From: Planctomycetia bacterium
GTDB lineage: Bacteria; Planctomycetota; Planctomycetia; Pirellulales; Thermoguttaceae
Direction: 5' to 3'
NCBI GenBank assembly: GCA_030539295.1
Contig: JAUNSJ010000026.1
Location: 1 to 53,022 of the forward strand
DNA: 53,022 nt
Below, in pieces: positions 42,415-50,908 of this stretch. How positions within the stretch are numbered: position 1 is the stretch's first letter; every line of letters begins with the position of its first letter. The notes beneath the pieces are model-generated. The model ran no database searches. It saw only the letters and a list, made by a program, of their open reading frames with translations, and was not told the DNA's origin. Position numbers and translations under genes: made by a program.

Positions 42415-43932
42415 TTAGTTGGCCCAGAACGCATCTTCGGCGAATCGAACCGCGACTGCCGGATTGACCAAATCCGCTTTGACCGCAACGTTATCGCGAA
42501 CGATTTCCCAAGGATTGATTTCTATACCACCGGTAACAGAAACGTAATCGCCACGAGTACCAATGGTCCGCACGAGCGAGTTACCGGGCACTTGAGCCAC
42601 GGCCCCGCGGTCGGGAGTCGGCAGAATCCTGGCGTCGGAGAGCGAGGCCAGATCACAGCCGGACTTCTCCGGCAGATTCTGGAATCGAACCAGGGCCACG
42701 ACCAAGGCAAGGTCCATGCAGTTTTTAACTTCAGCAAAGACGGTATCTTTTTCGGCCAGGTCGTCGTAACGCTCGGTCATAGCCCGAGCCCAACGGTTCG
42801 CGGCCACGTCTTCCTTTTTCGAAACCGTTCGATTTCCAAGGGAGTCAAAATATTCACGTTCGGTCAACGCTTGCGCCTTGGTCGCCGCGACGTTCCAAAC
42901 GAGACCATCCGCATCGTGATACACCGTATCATAAGCAGGCTCAATCCAGAAACGCGGAGCAAAGGACGACGAACTCTTCGCCCGAATCATACTGAAATAG
43001 CTCGGAAGTGACTTGATCGGGGCAGCGTCGAACCCCAGACTCAACCGCTTCATGCGATAATCCGCCGCGGCCAGAACAGTTGCCATGCGACTGCTCTCCG
43101 GAATCCCCGAAAAACTCACGGTCATCATACCCATGGCAGCTTCGTTTGCCTCTCGCTTAACTTCCGGGTCAGCCATAGGTTCCATGGCGGCAAAACGGGC
43201 CAGCGCCTCTTGCGTCGGGTCGATTGAGCAGGAAATGACTTCCGGCTTCGTATTGTTCCAGGCTCGCAAAACGGTCAGGAGATCTTCCAGGAGCAAGACA
43301 GGCTTACCGGACTCTTTGCCCACAATCGTACCAGCGTCATCGGCGGTCCAGCCTTCGGCCGGGCCTACGAGATAAATATCGTTCTCTTCCGGCACCGCAA
43401 CAACGTATTCTATTGCGGTAAGCCCACCAAGATAACGAGCCGCGTCCGGAATGGGCGTCTCGTCCGCGTGGCACCGGGCAACCAAATCGTTCAGACGTCG
43501 CAAGGATACCTTGCGCTGGGTAACCGCCTGGTCCAAGTCACTCGGAATAGCGGCCAAGGCAGAACGCACCGTCTGACCCAACTCACTCACCTCTTCTCGC
43601 GCCGCAACGCGAAACGCCTTTTCCGCGTCAATGGCAAAACCACCGACCATACTTCGATAGCCCCAACCCATATACTCAAGGTCCGACATGGACGAGCCGT
43701 TGTCGTTGTTATTGTTGCTATTGTTATTACCGCTCCGGCCACTTCGGTTATTGCTGTTGTTATTGCTATTATTATTATTGTTGTTGTTATTTTGCGCATA
43801 AGCGACATTTGAAAGAGTCGGGGCGGTTGTTACCGATTCCCAGACGGCGGTCGCCAGCGAGATTGCAAGGAACCCCAACGAAAGAAAACAAACCGTACGA
43901 AACGATTTTCGTGCCAACAAGTTCGACATCAT
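42415..43932 (-). CDS. Exported DUF1598-family protein with poly-Asn tract
   Basis: A 505-residue protein of the planctomycete DUF1598 family. The signal sequence is at about 10-46 (VCFLSLGFLAISLATAVWES, ending YAQ). An asparagine/serine repeat of about 30 residues follows, encoded by AAC/AAT repeats (about 43695-43790). The globular part includes AIEYVVAVPEENDIYLVGPA, GWTADDAGTIVGKESGKPVL, FSGIPESSRMATVLAAADYR and FWIEPAYDTVYHDADGLVWN, the long conserved blocks of this family. Function is unknown and the protein is presumably envelope-located. The trinucleotide tract is prone to length change between strains. Confidence 0.85.
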   Translation of the reverse strand: MMSNLLARKSFRTVCFLSLGFLAISLATAVWESVTTAPTLSNVAYAQNNNNNNNNSNNNSNNRSGRSGNNNSNNNNDNGSSMSDLEYMGWGYRSMVGGFAIDAEKAFRVAAREEVSELGQTVRSALAAIPSDLDQAVTQRKVSLRRLNDLVARCHADETPIPDAARYLGGLTAIEYVVAVPEENDIYLVGPAEGWTADDAGTIVGKESGKPVLLLEDLLTVLRAWNNTKPEVISCSIDPTQEALARFAAMEPMADPEVKREANEAAMGMMTVSFSGIPESSRMATVLAAADYRMKRLSLGFDAAPIKSLPSYFSMIRAKSSSSFAPRFWIEPAYDTVYHDADGLVWNVAATKAQALTEREYFDSLGNRTVSKKEDVAANRWARAMTERYDDLAEKDTVFAEVKNCMDLALVVALVRFQNLPEKSGCDLASLSDARILPTPDRGAVAQVPGNSLVRTIGTRGDYVSVTGGIEINPWEIVRDNVAVKADLVNPAVAVRFAEDAFWAN

Positions 43933-44227
43933 TCTTAAACCCTTTATGTGATATTTCCCTTTACTTGAGGAAGGAACCGGCCAATACGAGGAATCTGTCG
44001 GGCAGCCTCAAAAAAGGCCTTCCCGGAAACAACGATTCCGACAATACTCTAACTATATAGGATACCTGAAACTCGCAATTTTACAAGATTTTTTTCTCTC
44101 TTTCGGGGAAAATTTCCCAAATTAACTCAAATATTTTGGTCATTATCGTGAAAATCGACAGGAACGGGCCTCGCCGGGCGAAAAATGACGCGGAATACGC
44201 CCTTCACTCCGCCGTCGCAGTAAGTCC
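43933..44227. other. Intergenic region between DUF1598 and glycosyltransferase genes
   Basis: A 295-base spacer. The minus strand around 44050-44090 reads TTGCGA, then TATAGT about 15 bases on, a possible weak promoter for the DUF1598 gene. Nothing else is recognised. Confidence 0.35.
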
Positions 44228-45526
44228 TTAATGCCGGTTCAGGAGCCGCTCATAAACTTCACGAATACGCTTGGTCATGTAGTGGTGGTCGAATTGCGCG
44301 GCGAACCGACGTCGCCCCTCCTCACCAAAGCGGCGACGCAAAGCCGGGTCGCGCGCCAGGCGAATGAGCCGCTCCGCCAGTCCGTCAATGTCCTTCGGGG
44401 GCAGTAAGAACCCCGTCTCGCCGTCAAGGACGACCTCTCGGGCACCATCAACGTCATAACTGACGACGGGCTTCCCGGCCAGGAATGCCTGCGGTATGAC
44501 CCGGGCCAAACCTTCCCGGAGGCTCGTGTGGACGATTATATCGACGGAGCTGAAGACCGCCGGAATGACTTCCGGGGGAATCAGGCCCGTAAAAACGAAA
44601 TAACTGCTCAAGCCCGCGTCGGCAATCGCCTTGGCGTGCGTTTGCGTGAGCAGACCGTCGCCCACAAAGAGGAAACGGACGTTCCTTTCCCGCTTGACAA
44701 TCTGTTTCGCCGCTTCTATTACATATTCGTGACCCTTTAAATAGAAGAGACGGGCGAATTTGCCAATAACGATGTGCTTGTTCAGGAACCCAAATCGCTG
44801 CCGGTATTCGTTTCGGAACGAGGCCGACCGCAAAAAAGGCTCCGTTTCCATCCCGCTGTAAATTGTGGTGAACTTTTCCGGCGGAGCTACGTGCCCCTGA
44901 ACCATAATGTCCGTCATGGCATCGGCGACCGATATGAAAGCATCGCACTTGCCCGCGGCTCGTTTTTCGAAAAATCGATACAGCTGCCGACCGGCATACC
45001 CTTGCCAGGGCCCAAAGGGCGCTCCGTGAATCGTGTGCACAATCGCGGGAACACCCAGTTTCCTGGCCGCGTAACGCCCCAAAACTCCAGCCTTGGCACT
45101 GTGCGTATGGACTACATCGGGCTTAAAGTCACGCAATGCGCGACCTATCTGACGATAGGCACGGTAGTCCTGCATGGGATGAATGGCTCGCTGCATGGCC
45201 GGAATAATCTTGTGCGGCACCCCGCCGGGAATTCCCAGCGGACGCACTTCCGGACGCAAGGCGTCAGAAGGCTCGTCCGTACCCCAAAGCTGACGCGTTC
45301 TCGAATCACACGAACGTATCCCTTCCACCTCCCGCTCCGTTGACGCAGCAACAGGCAGGTAATCGCCCCGGACCCGATTGACCAGGCTTCCTTCCGGCCC
45401 TTGAGTCGGACCAAAGAGCAAGAGAACCTCATCACCATAATCCTGAATCAGATCCTCGCAATTGAGGATCGTGTTCTCTTGCGCCCCGCCTATAATAAGA
45501 CGGGTAATAATATGGGCAACTCGCAT
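44228..45526 (-). CDS. Glycosyltransferase family 4 protein
   Basis: A 432-residue GT-B glycosyltransferase. The N-terminal domain begins MRVAHIITRLIIGGAQENTI and has KPDVVHTHSAKAGVLGRYAA and VHTIHGAPFGPWQGY. The C-terminal domain shows IGKFARLFYLKGHEYVIEAA, VRFLFVGDGLL and the nucleotide-sugar site REGLARVIPQAFLAGKPVVS. The classical E-x7-E is E-x7-Q here, as in some planctomycetal relatives. An extra segment of about 45 residues (after LVNRVRGDYLPV, including WGTDEPSDALRPEV) is not typical. It probably transfers a sugar onto a cell-surface polysaccharide or glycolipid. No other polysaccharide genes are adjacent. Confidence 0.9.
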   Translation of the reverse strand: MRVAHIITRLIIGGAQENTILNCEDLIQDYGDEVLLLFGPTQGPEGSLVNRVRGDYLPVAASTEREVEGIRSCDSRTRQLWGTDEPSDALRPEVRPLGIPGGVPHKIIPAMQRAIHPMQDYRAYRQIGRALRDFKPDVVHTHSAKAGVLGRYAARKLGVPAIVHTIHGAPFGPWQGYAGRQLYRFFEKRAAGKCDAFISVADAMTDIMVQGHVAPPEKFTTIYSGMETEPFLRSASFRNEYRQRFGFLNKHIVIGKFARLFYLKGHEYVIEAAKQIVKRERNVRFLFVGDGLLTQTHAKAIADAGLSSYFVFTGLIPPEVIPAVFSSVDIIVHTSLREGLARVIPQAFLAGKPVVSYDVDGAREVVLDGETGFLLPPKDIDGLAERLIRLARDPALRRRFGEEGRRRFAAQFDHHYMTKRIREVYERLLNRH

Positions 45527-45549
45527 GAATGACTACTTTCGCCCCGGGT

Positions 45550-46992
45550 TTATTTGTTAATCAGATTAACCAGGTTACCAATCGTTTCCACGAGAGTGCC
45601 GGATAATTCATAGGGTTCCCCCCAACTCCAAATCGAGCGCACTAATTCGTAAACCGCAATGGCGGAAGGAATTAGAATGATAAGACTGGGGACCAAAAAG
45701 AGGAGAATTTCCGCACCGGAATACTTCGCCTCCTGCTGGCAACCGCGTCCGAGCGCCCAGGCACATCCGCCTGTATTGGCCGCTGGTGCCGTAGCAACTT
45801 CGGCCACGGCTTCCGGGCTGAAATCGGGGGTCGCTTGAGTAAAATCGGGACCGGCCTCGGCGGCAGGAGCAGCCACCGGACCTTGAGCAAAGGGGTCGAC
45901 CGGCGTACTCGGCGCCGCGCCGGCCAGATCGGCCATATCGGCAAACGGGTTAATCCCGCTGTCGGAATCGGAGGAATCGCCCGTGGCAAATGGGTCGGCC
46001 GCAGCCGTGGCAAACGGGTCAGCAGCAGCCGTGGCGAATGGGTCAGCTGCGGGAGCCGCGGGCGCCGGAGTGGCAGGAGCCGCGGCCGCTGGCGTCGCCG
46101 GCTTCTCGTCCGCTATGCCATAGGTTCCGCCTTCATCTTCGGCCAGGAACAGATTGTCGTCCGCTAATGTAATGACTTGAGAGGCACTTTCGGAATCCGA
46201 TTCCTGCTGCGCGTCCGCACCGGGCGCCAATTGAAAATCTTCGCCCGATGTGGAGGCCGGGGACGCCGGAGCCGGGGTCGGGTCACCTATAAGCTGAAAT
46301 ATCTCATCTTCCGTGGCAGGCTCGACTTGCGTTTCTTCCGCCTGTTGGGCAGACGACGCACTGGCCATGGCGGAATCGTCTGCGAGCGAGAAGCTTTCCT
46401 CTTCCGGAATGAGCGAAATGGAACTTTCACCGCCAAAGCTGATCTGACTTGCGGACCCGCCCCCGAGGACGACATCACCCTTATCCAGATCAACACGAGA
46501 GGCATCGCCCCCTTCGTCCAAAAGTGACAAACCACTATCGACACCAAGATTAAGCCCGCCGGCCGAACCCAGCGAAAGACCACTTTCACCGGCTAAATCA
46601 ATCTTACTGGCCGCAGGCGTTCCCTGCTGCTCCTCGTCGTCTCCAAGAACATAGACACCACTGTCACCAGGCTGCGACGGGTCAACATCGGAGACATCAG
46701 AGGCGTCTTCCAGGGCCGAATCTTCGTCTTCCCCTCCGAGTCGATAGTCCGGCTCATCCTGATAAAACGAAAACGAGTCATCATTATTAGGAGCCGCGGG
46801 GCCATCTTTCTTTTCTCCCGAACCCTCTTTAATTGATTTCGTCAGGTAGTCCTCAACGTCACTCTGACGAAATTTCCAGTTGGAACCATCTCGAAAACCT
46901 TGAAGTTTACCCTGTTCACGCAAACGGTTCACATCGCCCGGGACAACGCCGAGCACTTCCGCCGTCTTTTCAAGATTGTAATAAGTTGTCAT
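45550..46992 (-). CDS. Excisionase/MerR-type HTH protein with low-complexity linker and C-terminal membrane helix
   Basis: A 480-residue protein. Residues 1-55 are a helix-turn-helix of excisionase/MerR type (NLEKTAEVLGVVPGDVNRLR; FRDGSNWKFRQSDVEDYLTK). The middle (about 65-410) is acidic and low in complexity, with GESGLSL/GGLNLG-like repeats and three tandem copies of DPFATAAA (encoded about 45982-46053). A transmembrane helix lies at about 430-450 (ILLFLVPSLIILIPSAIAVY). A membrane-tethered DNA-binding protein is implied. Such architectures recur in planctomycetes without known function. The linker probably spans the nucleoid-membrane distance. Little ribosome binding signal beyond AAGGAAACC is seen. 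Confidence 0.8.
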   Translation of the reverse strand: MTTYYNLEKTAEVLGVVPGDVNRLREQGKLQGFRDGSNWKFRQSDVEDYLTKSIKEGSGEKKDGPAAPNNDDSFSFYQDEPDYRLGGEDEDSALEDASDVSDVDPSQPGDSGVYVLGDDEEQQGTPAASKIDLAGESGLSLGSAGGLNLGVDSGLSLLDEGGDASRVDLDKGDVVLGGGSASQISFGGESSISLIPEEESFSLADDSAMASASSAQQAEETQVEPATEDEIFQLIGDPTPAPASPASTSGEDFQLAPGADAQQESDSESASQVITLADDNLFLAEDEGGTYGIADEKPATPAAAAPATPAPAAPAADPFATAAADPFATAAADPFATGDSSDSDSGINPFADMADLAGAAPSTPVDPFAQGPVAAPAAEAGPDFTQATPDFSPEAVAEVATAPAANTGGCAWALGRGCQQEAKYSGAEILLFLVPSLIILIPSAIAVYELVRSIWSWGEPYELSGTLVETIGNLVNLINK

Positions 46993-47004
46993 AAGGTTTC
47001 CTTC

Positions 47005-47478
47005 TCATTGTTCGTTGCGAAGTACTTGGTCTCGTATTTGTGATGGAGACAGCCCGTCGCGGTCGCCATTAAAGTCGTCCAGTTTTAAATCCCATTGAAA
47101 GTTCCGCGAAGCCACAATACGTATCGTCGCGTCGTTTCCCGAAGGGCGAATATGATAGACGCATATCCGCTTCGTCTCCGAGTCCACGATCACCACCTGC
47201 TGGCAGTCCGGGGCCACCATGCTGTCGAACGCGTAGAGCGGCGGTACTTCCAGCGGCCTCGTTATCGGGACCGTTCGATTCCCTGCCACCAGAGCACTCT
47301 GGTCCAGCTCCGGCCGACCGGAAACCGGGGCCAGATTGGGGCCTGCGCCCACGACCCGGCCGGGTACTCCCGGCGACTGCGCTTCCGCTCTCTTCCAAGG
47401 CAGATTCGTCAGCCAGCACAGGACAAATCCCAACAGAAGCAGCAATAGTGTTCGTACCATTCGGGTTGTAGAGTCCAC
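47005..47478 (-). CDS. Small exported protein of unknown function
   Basis: A protein of 157 residues. The frame is open to 47514, but a GTG at 47478 has AGGAG 7 bases before it and is chosen; an ATG at 47460 lies six codons further in. The N-terminus is a signal or anchor (RTLLLLLLGFVLCWLTNLPW). The mature part has a proline/glycine-rich linker followed by SMVAPDCQQVVIVDSETKRI and VYHIRPSGNDATIRIVASRN. The ending DFNGDRDGLSPSQIRDQ is a D-x-D-x-D-G loop that could bind calcium, like a dockerin/EF-hand half. It stops 12 bases before the HTH membrane protein gene, so they are probably co-transcribed. Confidence 0.7.
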   Translation of the reverse strand: MDSTTRMVRTLLLLLLGFVLCWLTNLPWKRAEAQSPGVPGRVVGAGPNLAPVSGRPELDQSALVAGNRTVPITRPLEVPPLYAFDSMVAPDCQQVVIVDSETKRICVYHIRPSGNDATIRIVASRNFQWDLKLDDFNGDRDGLSPSQIRDQVLRNEQ

Positions 47479-47609
47479 TACCGGTCTCCTTTCGTCTATT
47501 TTATATAACTTCATGCAAAAATCAACAAGAAAGTGGTCAAAAAAATGTATTTTTTGTCCTTTTTCTGCAGATTCAGCAAATTAACACGATTTTTCCGATT
47601 GTAACTACC

Positions 47610-49016
47610 CTAAAATTCGCAGGTACCCGGCGTTCGCGGGAACGGGATGACGTCACGTATGTTCGCGATTCCCGTTACAAACTGAATCACACGCTCAAAG
47701 CCAAGGCCAAAGCCACTGTGCGGTACGGTGCCATAACGACGTAAATCCTCATACCACCAGTAGTTCGTCTTGTCCATCCCCTGCTCGTTCATACGCGATT
47801 CCAGAACGTCCAGATGAAATTCACGCTCGCTGCCCCCGATAATCTCGCCTATCTTGGGGACCAGAACGTCCATCGCTCGCACGGTTTTTCCATCGTCGTT
47901 GACCCGCATATAGAACGGCTTGATCGTCTTCGGATAGTTATACAAGATGACCGGCTTGCCAAAATGCACTTCCGTTAAATAACGCTCGTGCTCACTCTGT
48001 AAGTCGATTCCCCACTCCACTTTATATTCAAATTTATGGCCCGAATTCACCAGAATGTCCACCGCATCCGTATAGGTCAGACGAATGAAATCGCTGTCGA
48101 TTATATGTTGAAGTGTTTCAATCAGGGTCGAATCGAACTGCAAGTTGAAAAACTGCATGTCTTCCGGGCAGGAGGCCAGCACATCGGAGAAAATCCTCTT
48201 CAAGAGTCCTTCGGCCAACTCCATATTATCTTCCAGTTCGTAGAAAGCCGCTTCCGGCTCAATCATCCAGAACTCGGCCAAGTGACGCGATGTATTGGAA
48301 TTTTCCGCCCGAAAGGTGGGTCCGAACGTATAGATCTTGCCCAACCCGCAAGCAAAGGTTTCGCCTTCAAGCTGTCCGCTCACCGTTAAATAAGAGGGCT
48401 TGCCGAAAAAGTCCTGGCTGTAGTCCACATGGCCCTTATCGTCCCGCGGAGGATTGGCCGGGTCGAGTGTCGTAACACGGAACATCTGGCCTGCGCCTTC
48501 ACAATCGCTCGCCGTGATGAGCGGAGTATGCACATAAAAGAAGCCCCGCTCCTGAAAATACTGGTGGATGGAAAAACTGACCCTGTTCCGGATTCGCTCG
48601 ACCGCGCCAAAGGTGTTCGTCCGCGGCCGCAAATGCGCAATAGTTCGCAGAAATTCCAGCGAATGACGCTTCTTTTGCAGAGGATACGTAGCCGGCGCGT
48701 CGCCAAAAAGCTCAATCTCCTCCGCTTCCACTTCGGTAAACTGCCCTGTGCCCGGCGACTCTTTGACCAGTCCCAGAACGCGAATACTGCAACCGGCGGC
48801 CAGCTTCAGTACGACCGATTCGTAATTCGCAAGCGTATTCGGGGCGACAATTTGGACATTGCCCAGGCAGGAGCCGTCGTTCAGTTCAATAAAGCTGAAG
48901 CCGGCCTTGGAATCGCGCCGGGTACGCACCCATCCCTTGAGAACGACGGTTTTGCCAACAGCCGCTTCCTTGCGGGCACAGGCAACGGAAATCCATTTAT
49001 TGCTACATGTTTTCAT
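47610..49016 (-). CDS. asnS: Asparaginyl-tRNA synthetase
   Basis: A 468-residue class IIb aminoacyl-tRNA synthetase that charges tRNA-Asn in the cytoplasm. The N-terminal OB-fold anticodon-binding domain is at about 17-105 ([40 protein letters not shown]). The catalytic domain has [20 protein letters not shown], the motif 2 region [20 protein letters not shown] and motif 3 [15 protein letters not shown] near the end. The length and the direct [13 protein letters not shown] match AsnRS rather than AspRS. AGGAACC precedes the ATG by about 7 bases. It is transcribed divergently from the fab-like operon. Confidence 0.95.
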   Translation of the reverse strand: MKTCSNKWISVACARKEAAVGKTVVLKGWVRTRRDSKAGFSFIELNDGSCLGNVQIVAPNTLANYESVVLKLAAGCSIRVLGLVKESPGTGQFTEVEAEEIELFGDAPATYPLQKKRHSLEFLRTIAHLRPRTNTFGAVERIRNRVSFSIHQYFQERGFFYVHTPLITASDCEGAGQMFRVTTLDPANPPRDDKGHVDYSQDFFGKPSYLTVSGQLEGETFACGLGKIYTFGPTFRAENSNTSRHLAEFWMIEPEAAFYELEDNMELAEGLLKRIFSDVLASCPEDMQFFNLQFDSTLIETLQHIIDSDFIRLTYTDAVDILVNSGHKFEYKVEWGIDLQSEHERYLTEVHFGKPVILYNYPKTIKPFYMRVNDDGKTVRAMDVLVPKIGEIIGGSEREFHLDVLESRMNEQGMDKTNYWWYEDLRRYGTVPHSGFGLGFERVIQFVTGIANIRDVIPFPRTPGTCEF

Positions 49017-49363
49017 TATTGGTTCCTGATTGTTTTATAGGCCTTTTTTAATGGGACTCTTTTAAAGGGCTTCCGATTTCGTAAAATTGGGTTTATGCGG
49101 GTAATAACCGGGCATAAGGCCTGAAAAAAGGAAAAAGGAAGGACTTTAACTAAAAGATTATACCGCAAATTCCGATTAGGGGAAAGGCCCCAGCGAACCA
49201 AAAGACGGGAAAAAGGCCCCGGAGTGGAGAAAGGTGCAGCAAGGACTTGCCACGAAAAGAGAATTTGTTATAATGGTGAGCATTGGGTTAAATTGGGAGT
49301 GCGTTTTCAGGGAGACGAACTGGAGCGAACTCTGTCGAAACCAGAAATAGAACAGACAGCAGC
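49017..49363. promoter_or_regulatory. Divergent promoter region between asnS and fabZ
   Basis: Toward fabZ, TTGCCA at 49247-49252 and TATAAT at 49269-49274 are 16 bases apart, giving a leader of about 85 bases. Toward asnS, the minus strand has TATAAT (complement of 49157-49162) with only TTTCCC as a possible -35. No other structure was recognised. Confidence 0.55.
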
Positions 49364-49864
49364 ATGAAATTTTCACTGATTGACCGGATAGACGAACTGG
49401 AGCCTGGTAAACGGATTCGAGGTTCGAAGGTGTTGGCCATGGCGGAGGAGTACTTACGGGATCATTTTCCGAAGTTTCCTGTCATGCCAGGTGTGCTCAT
49501 GATTGAGGCGATGACTCAGGCCTCGGCCTGGTTGGTTCGGGTGAGTGAGGATTTTGCGCACAGTATGGTCTTGCTAAAGGAGGTCAAACATGTCAAATTT
49601 GGCAAGTTTCTCCAACCGGGGCAAACCTTGGTGGTTACGGCGACCATGGTGAGCGAAACGGAGCATGAAGTTGTCTTAAAGACGGAAGGGACCATTGATG
49701 GAGAGACGCGTATCCGAGCGCAGTTAACCATGGCCCGCTATAATTTAGGCGACTTAAGCGAGAGTCAGGCCGTATTTGACAGTAAGCTGATCGAGCGACT
49801 TCGAGAGGAATTGGCATTAATCTGGGACCAATACATCCCGGAGCGTGACCAGAAAACGAACTAA
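49364..49864 (+). CDS. FabZ-type 3-hydroxyacyl-ACP dehydratase (first copy)
   Basis: A 166-residue hotdog-fold dehydratase that removes water from 3-hydroxyacyl-ACP in fatty-acid or related chain synthesis. The catalytic pair is present: His34 in RDHFPKFPVMPG and Glu48 in LMIEAMTQ. The central strand and helix KEVKHVKFGKFLQPGQTL are typical. It lies at the head of a FabZ-ACP-FabZ-FabF cluster. The housekeeping fabZ is normally near lpx genes, so this copy probably serves a dedicated chain. The ribosome binding site is weak (CAGACAGCAGC). Confidence 0.9.
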   Translation: MKFSLIDRIDELEPGKRIRGSKVLAMAEEYLRDHFPKFPVMPGVLMIEAMTQASAWLVRVSEDFAHSMVLLKEVKHVKFGKFLQPGQTLVVTATMVSETEHEVVLKTEGTIDGETRIRAQLTMARYNLGDLSESQAVFDSKLIERLREELALIWDQYIPERDQKTN

Positions 49865-49910
49865 CAGGATAAGAAAACTTAACAGCAAATCGCAGGAGGA
49901 ATTCCCTTAC

Positions 49911-50291
49911 ATGGCGACGAAAGAAGAAATTTTGGAAGGTGTCAAGGAAGTATTGGTCGAAGCACTGGCGGTGGAACCGGACGAAGTCACGCCGGAAGCC
50001 ACGCTTGTGGACGACCTGGGTGCGGAATCGATTGACCTTTTAGACATTGTGTTCAATTTGGAGAAACGGTTCGATGTGAAGATAGACCGTGGTGAATTGA
50101 TTCCGGAAGACCTTCTGAACAATCCGGAGTATGTCCAGGAAGGGCGTCTGACGGCGAACGGGCTGGAAGAGCTGTCGAAGCGGCTTCCCAATGCCAATCT
50201 GGATGCCTTTAAGATGAATCCGATGGTACAGAATCTGGCGAAAGTGCTGACCGTAAGCGACATGTGTCACATCGTTGAGACGAAGCTTTGA
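49911..50291 (+). CDS. Acyl carrier protein with extra C-terminal segment
   Basis: A 126-residue ACP, long for the family (usually about 78). The phosphopantetheine attachment serine is Ser40 in DDLGAESIDLLD; typical ACPs have GADSLD. Helices I and II follow the ACP pattern to about residue 60. A segment of about 50 residues (62-112, including LIPEDLLNNPEYVQEGRLTA) is inserted before the helix-IV-like LTVSDMCHIVE. The start at 49911 is chosen because CAGGAGGAATT stands before it; the frame is open to 49845 and overlaps the preceding stop. A planctomycete-type specialised ACP is inferred. Confidence 0.88.
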   Translation: MATKEEILEGVKEVLVEALAVEPDEVTPEATLVDDLGAESIDLLDIVFNLEKRFDVKIDRGELIPEDLLNNPEYVQEGRLTANGLEELSKRLPNANLDAFKMNPMVQNLAKVLTVSDMCHIVETKL

Positions 50292-50362
50292 TTACAAGGA
50301 GAGTCGGATGTCGGTTGCCTGCGGGGTAACCGGCGTTCCGCAGATAACAGGAAAGCAATTGC

Positions 50363-50887
50363 ATGAACTGGTATTGGATAGACCGATTTACTGTCTTTGA
50401 AAGTGGTCGTCGTGCTCAGGCGGTCAAGACGATTTCTCGAGCCGAGGATTATTTACGGGACCATCTGCCCTTTCATCCGGTCATGCCTGCTTCCCTGGTC
50501 ATAGAGGGCCTGGCACAGACCGCCGGGCTGCTGATTCACGAGTCGCACAATTTCAAGAAGAAGGTTGTGCTCGGAAAGATCCAGAAGATTGTCTTTTATA
50601 ATACGGACCTGGTACCGGGTGACACGCTGGTTTTTAACGCCGATATAGACTATATAAAAGAAGAAGGGTCGATGGCCTCTGTTTCCGTCTCGCGCGACGG
50701 TGAGCTTATTGGCGAGGGGGTCCTCATCTTTGCTCATCTTGGTGAAGATTTCGCCGGCCGTGACCTCTTTGCCGAGGGTGAACTGGAAGACCTTGTTCGT
50801 GCCTATGGTATGTACGATATTGGTGTTATGCCCGATGGGTCGCGTATTCCGGACCCGTCTCTGGTAAAGAAGTCACCTGCCACCTGA
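50363..50887 (+). CDS. FabZ/FabA-like hydroxyacyl-ACP dehydratase (second copy)
   Basis: A 174-residue hotdog protein. The catalytic His34 in RDHLPFHPVMPAS and Glu48 in LVIEGLAQ are at the same positions as in the first dehydratase, though overall sequence differs and MPG is MPA. The body has KKVVLGKIQKIVFYNTDLVP, which suits a FabZ fold. It may form a heterodimer with the first copy or act on a different chain length. AGGAAAG stands 7 bases before the ATG. The C-terminal 30 residues extend beyond usual FabZ length. Confidence 0.85.
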   Translation: MNWYWIDRFTVFESGRRAQAVKTISRAEDYLRDHLPFHPVMPASLVIEGLAQTAGLLIHESHNFKKKVVLGKIQKIVFYNTDLVPGDTLVFNADIDYIKEEGSMASVSVSRDGELIGEGVLIFAHLGEDFAGRDLFAEGELEDLVRAYGMYDIGVMPDGSRIPDPSLVKKSPAT

Positions 50888-50908
50888 ACTTAAAGGATTG
50901 TTGTTTTT

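Noticed and set aside
42337..43011. 224-codon plus-strand frame antisense to the DUF1598 gene
   Set aside because: The minus strand encodes conserved DUF1598 blocks; this frame is a shadow.
43695..43790. Repetitive tract that might look like a short repeat array or CRISPR
   Set aside because: It is a simple AAC/AAT trinucleotide repeat coding for asparagine within a gene, with no spacers.
45982..46053. Three near-identical 24-base tandem units
   Set aside because: They encode the DPFATAAA repeats of the HTH membrane protein linker and are not a mobile or CRISPR repeat.
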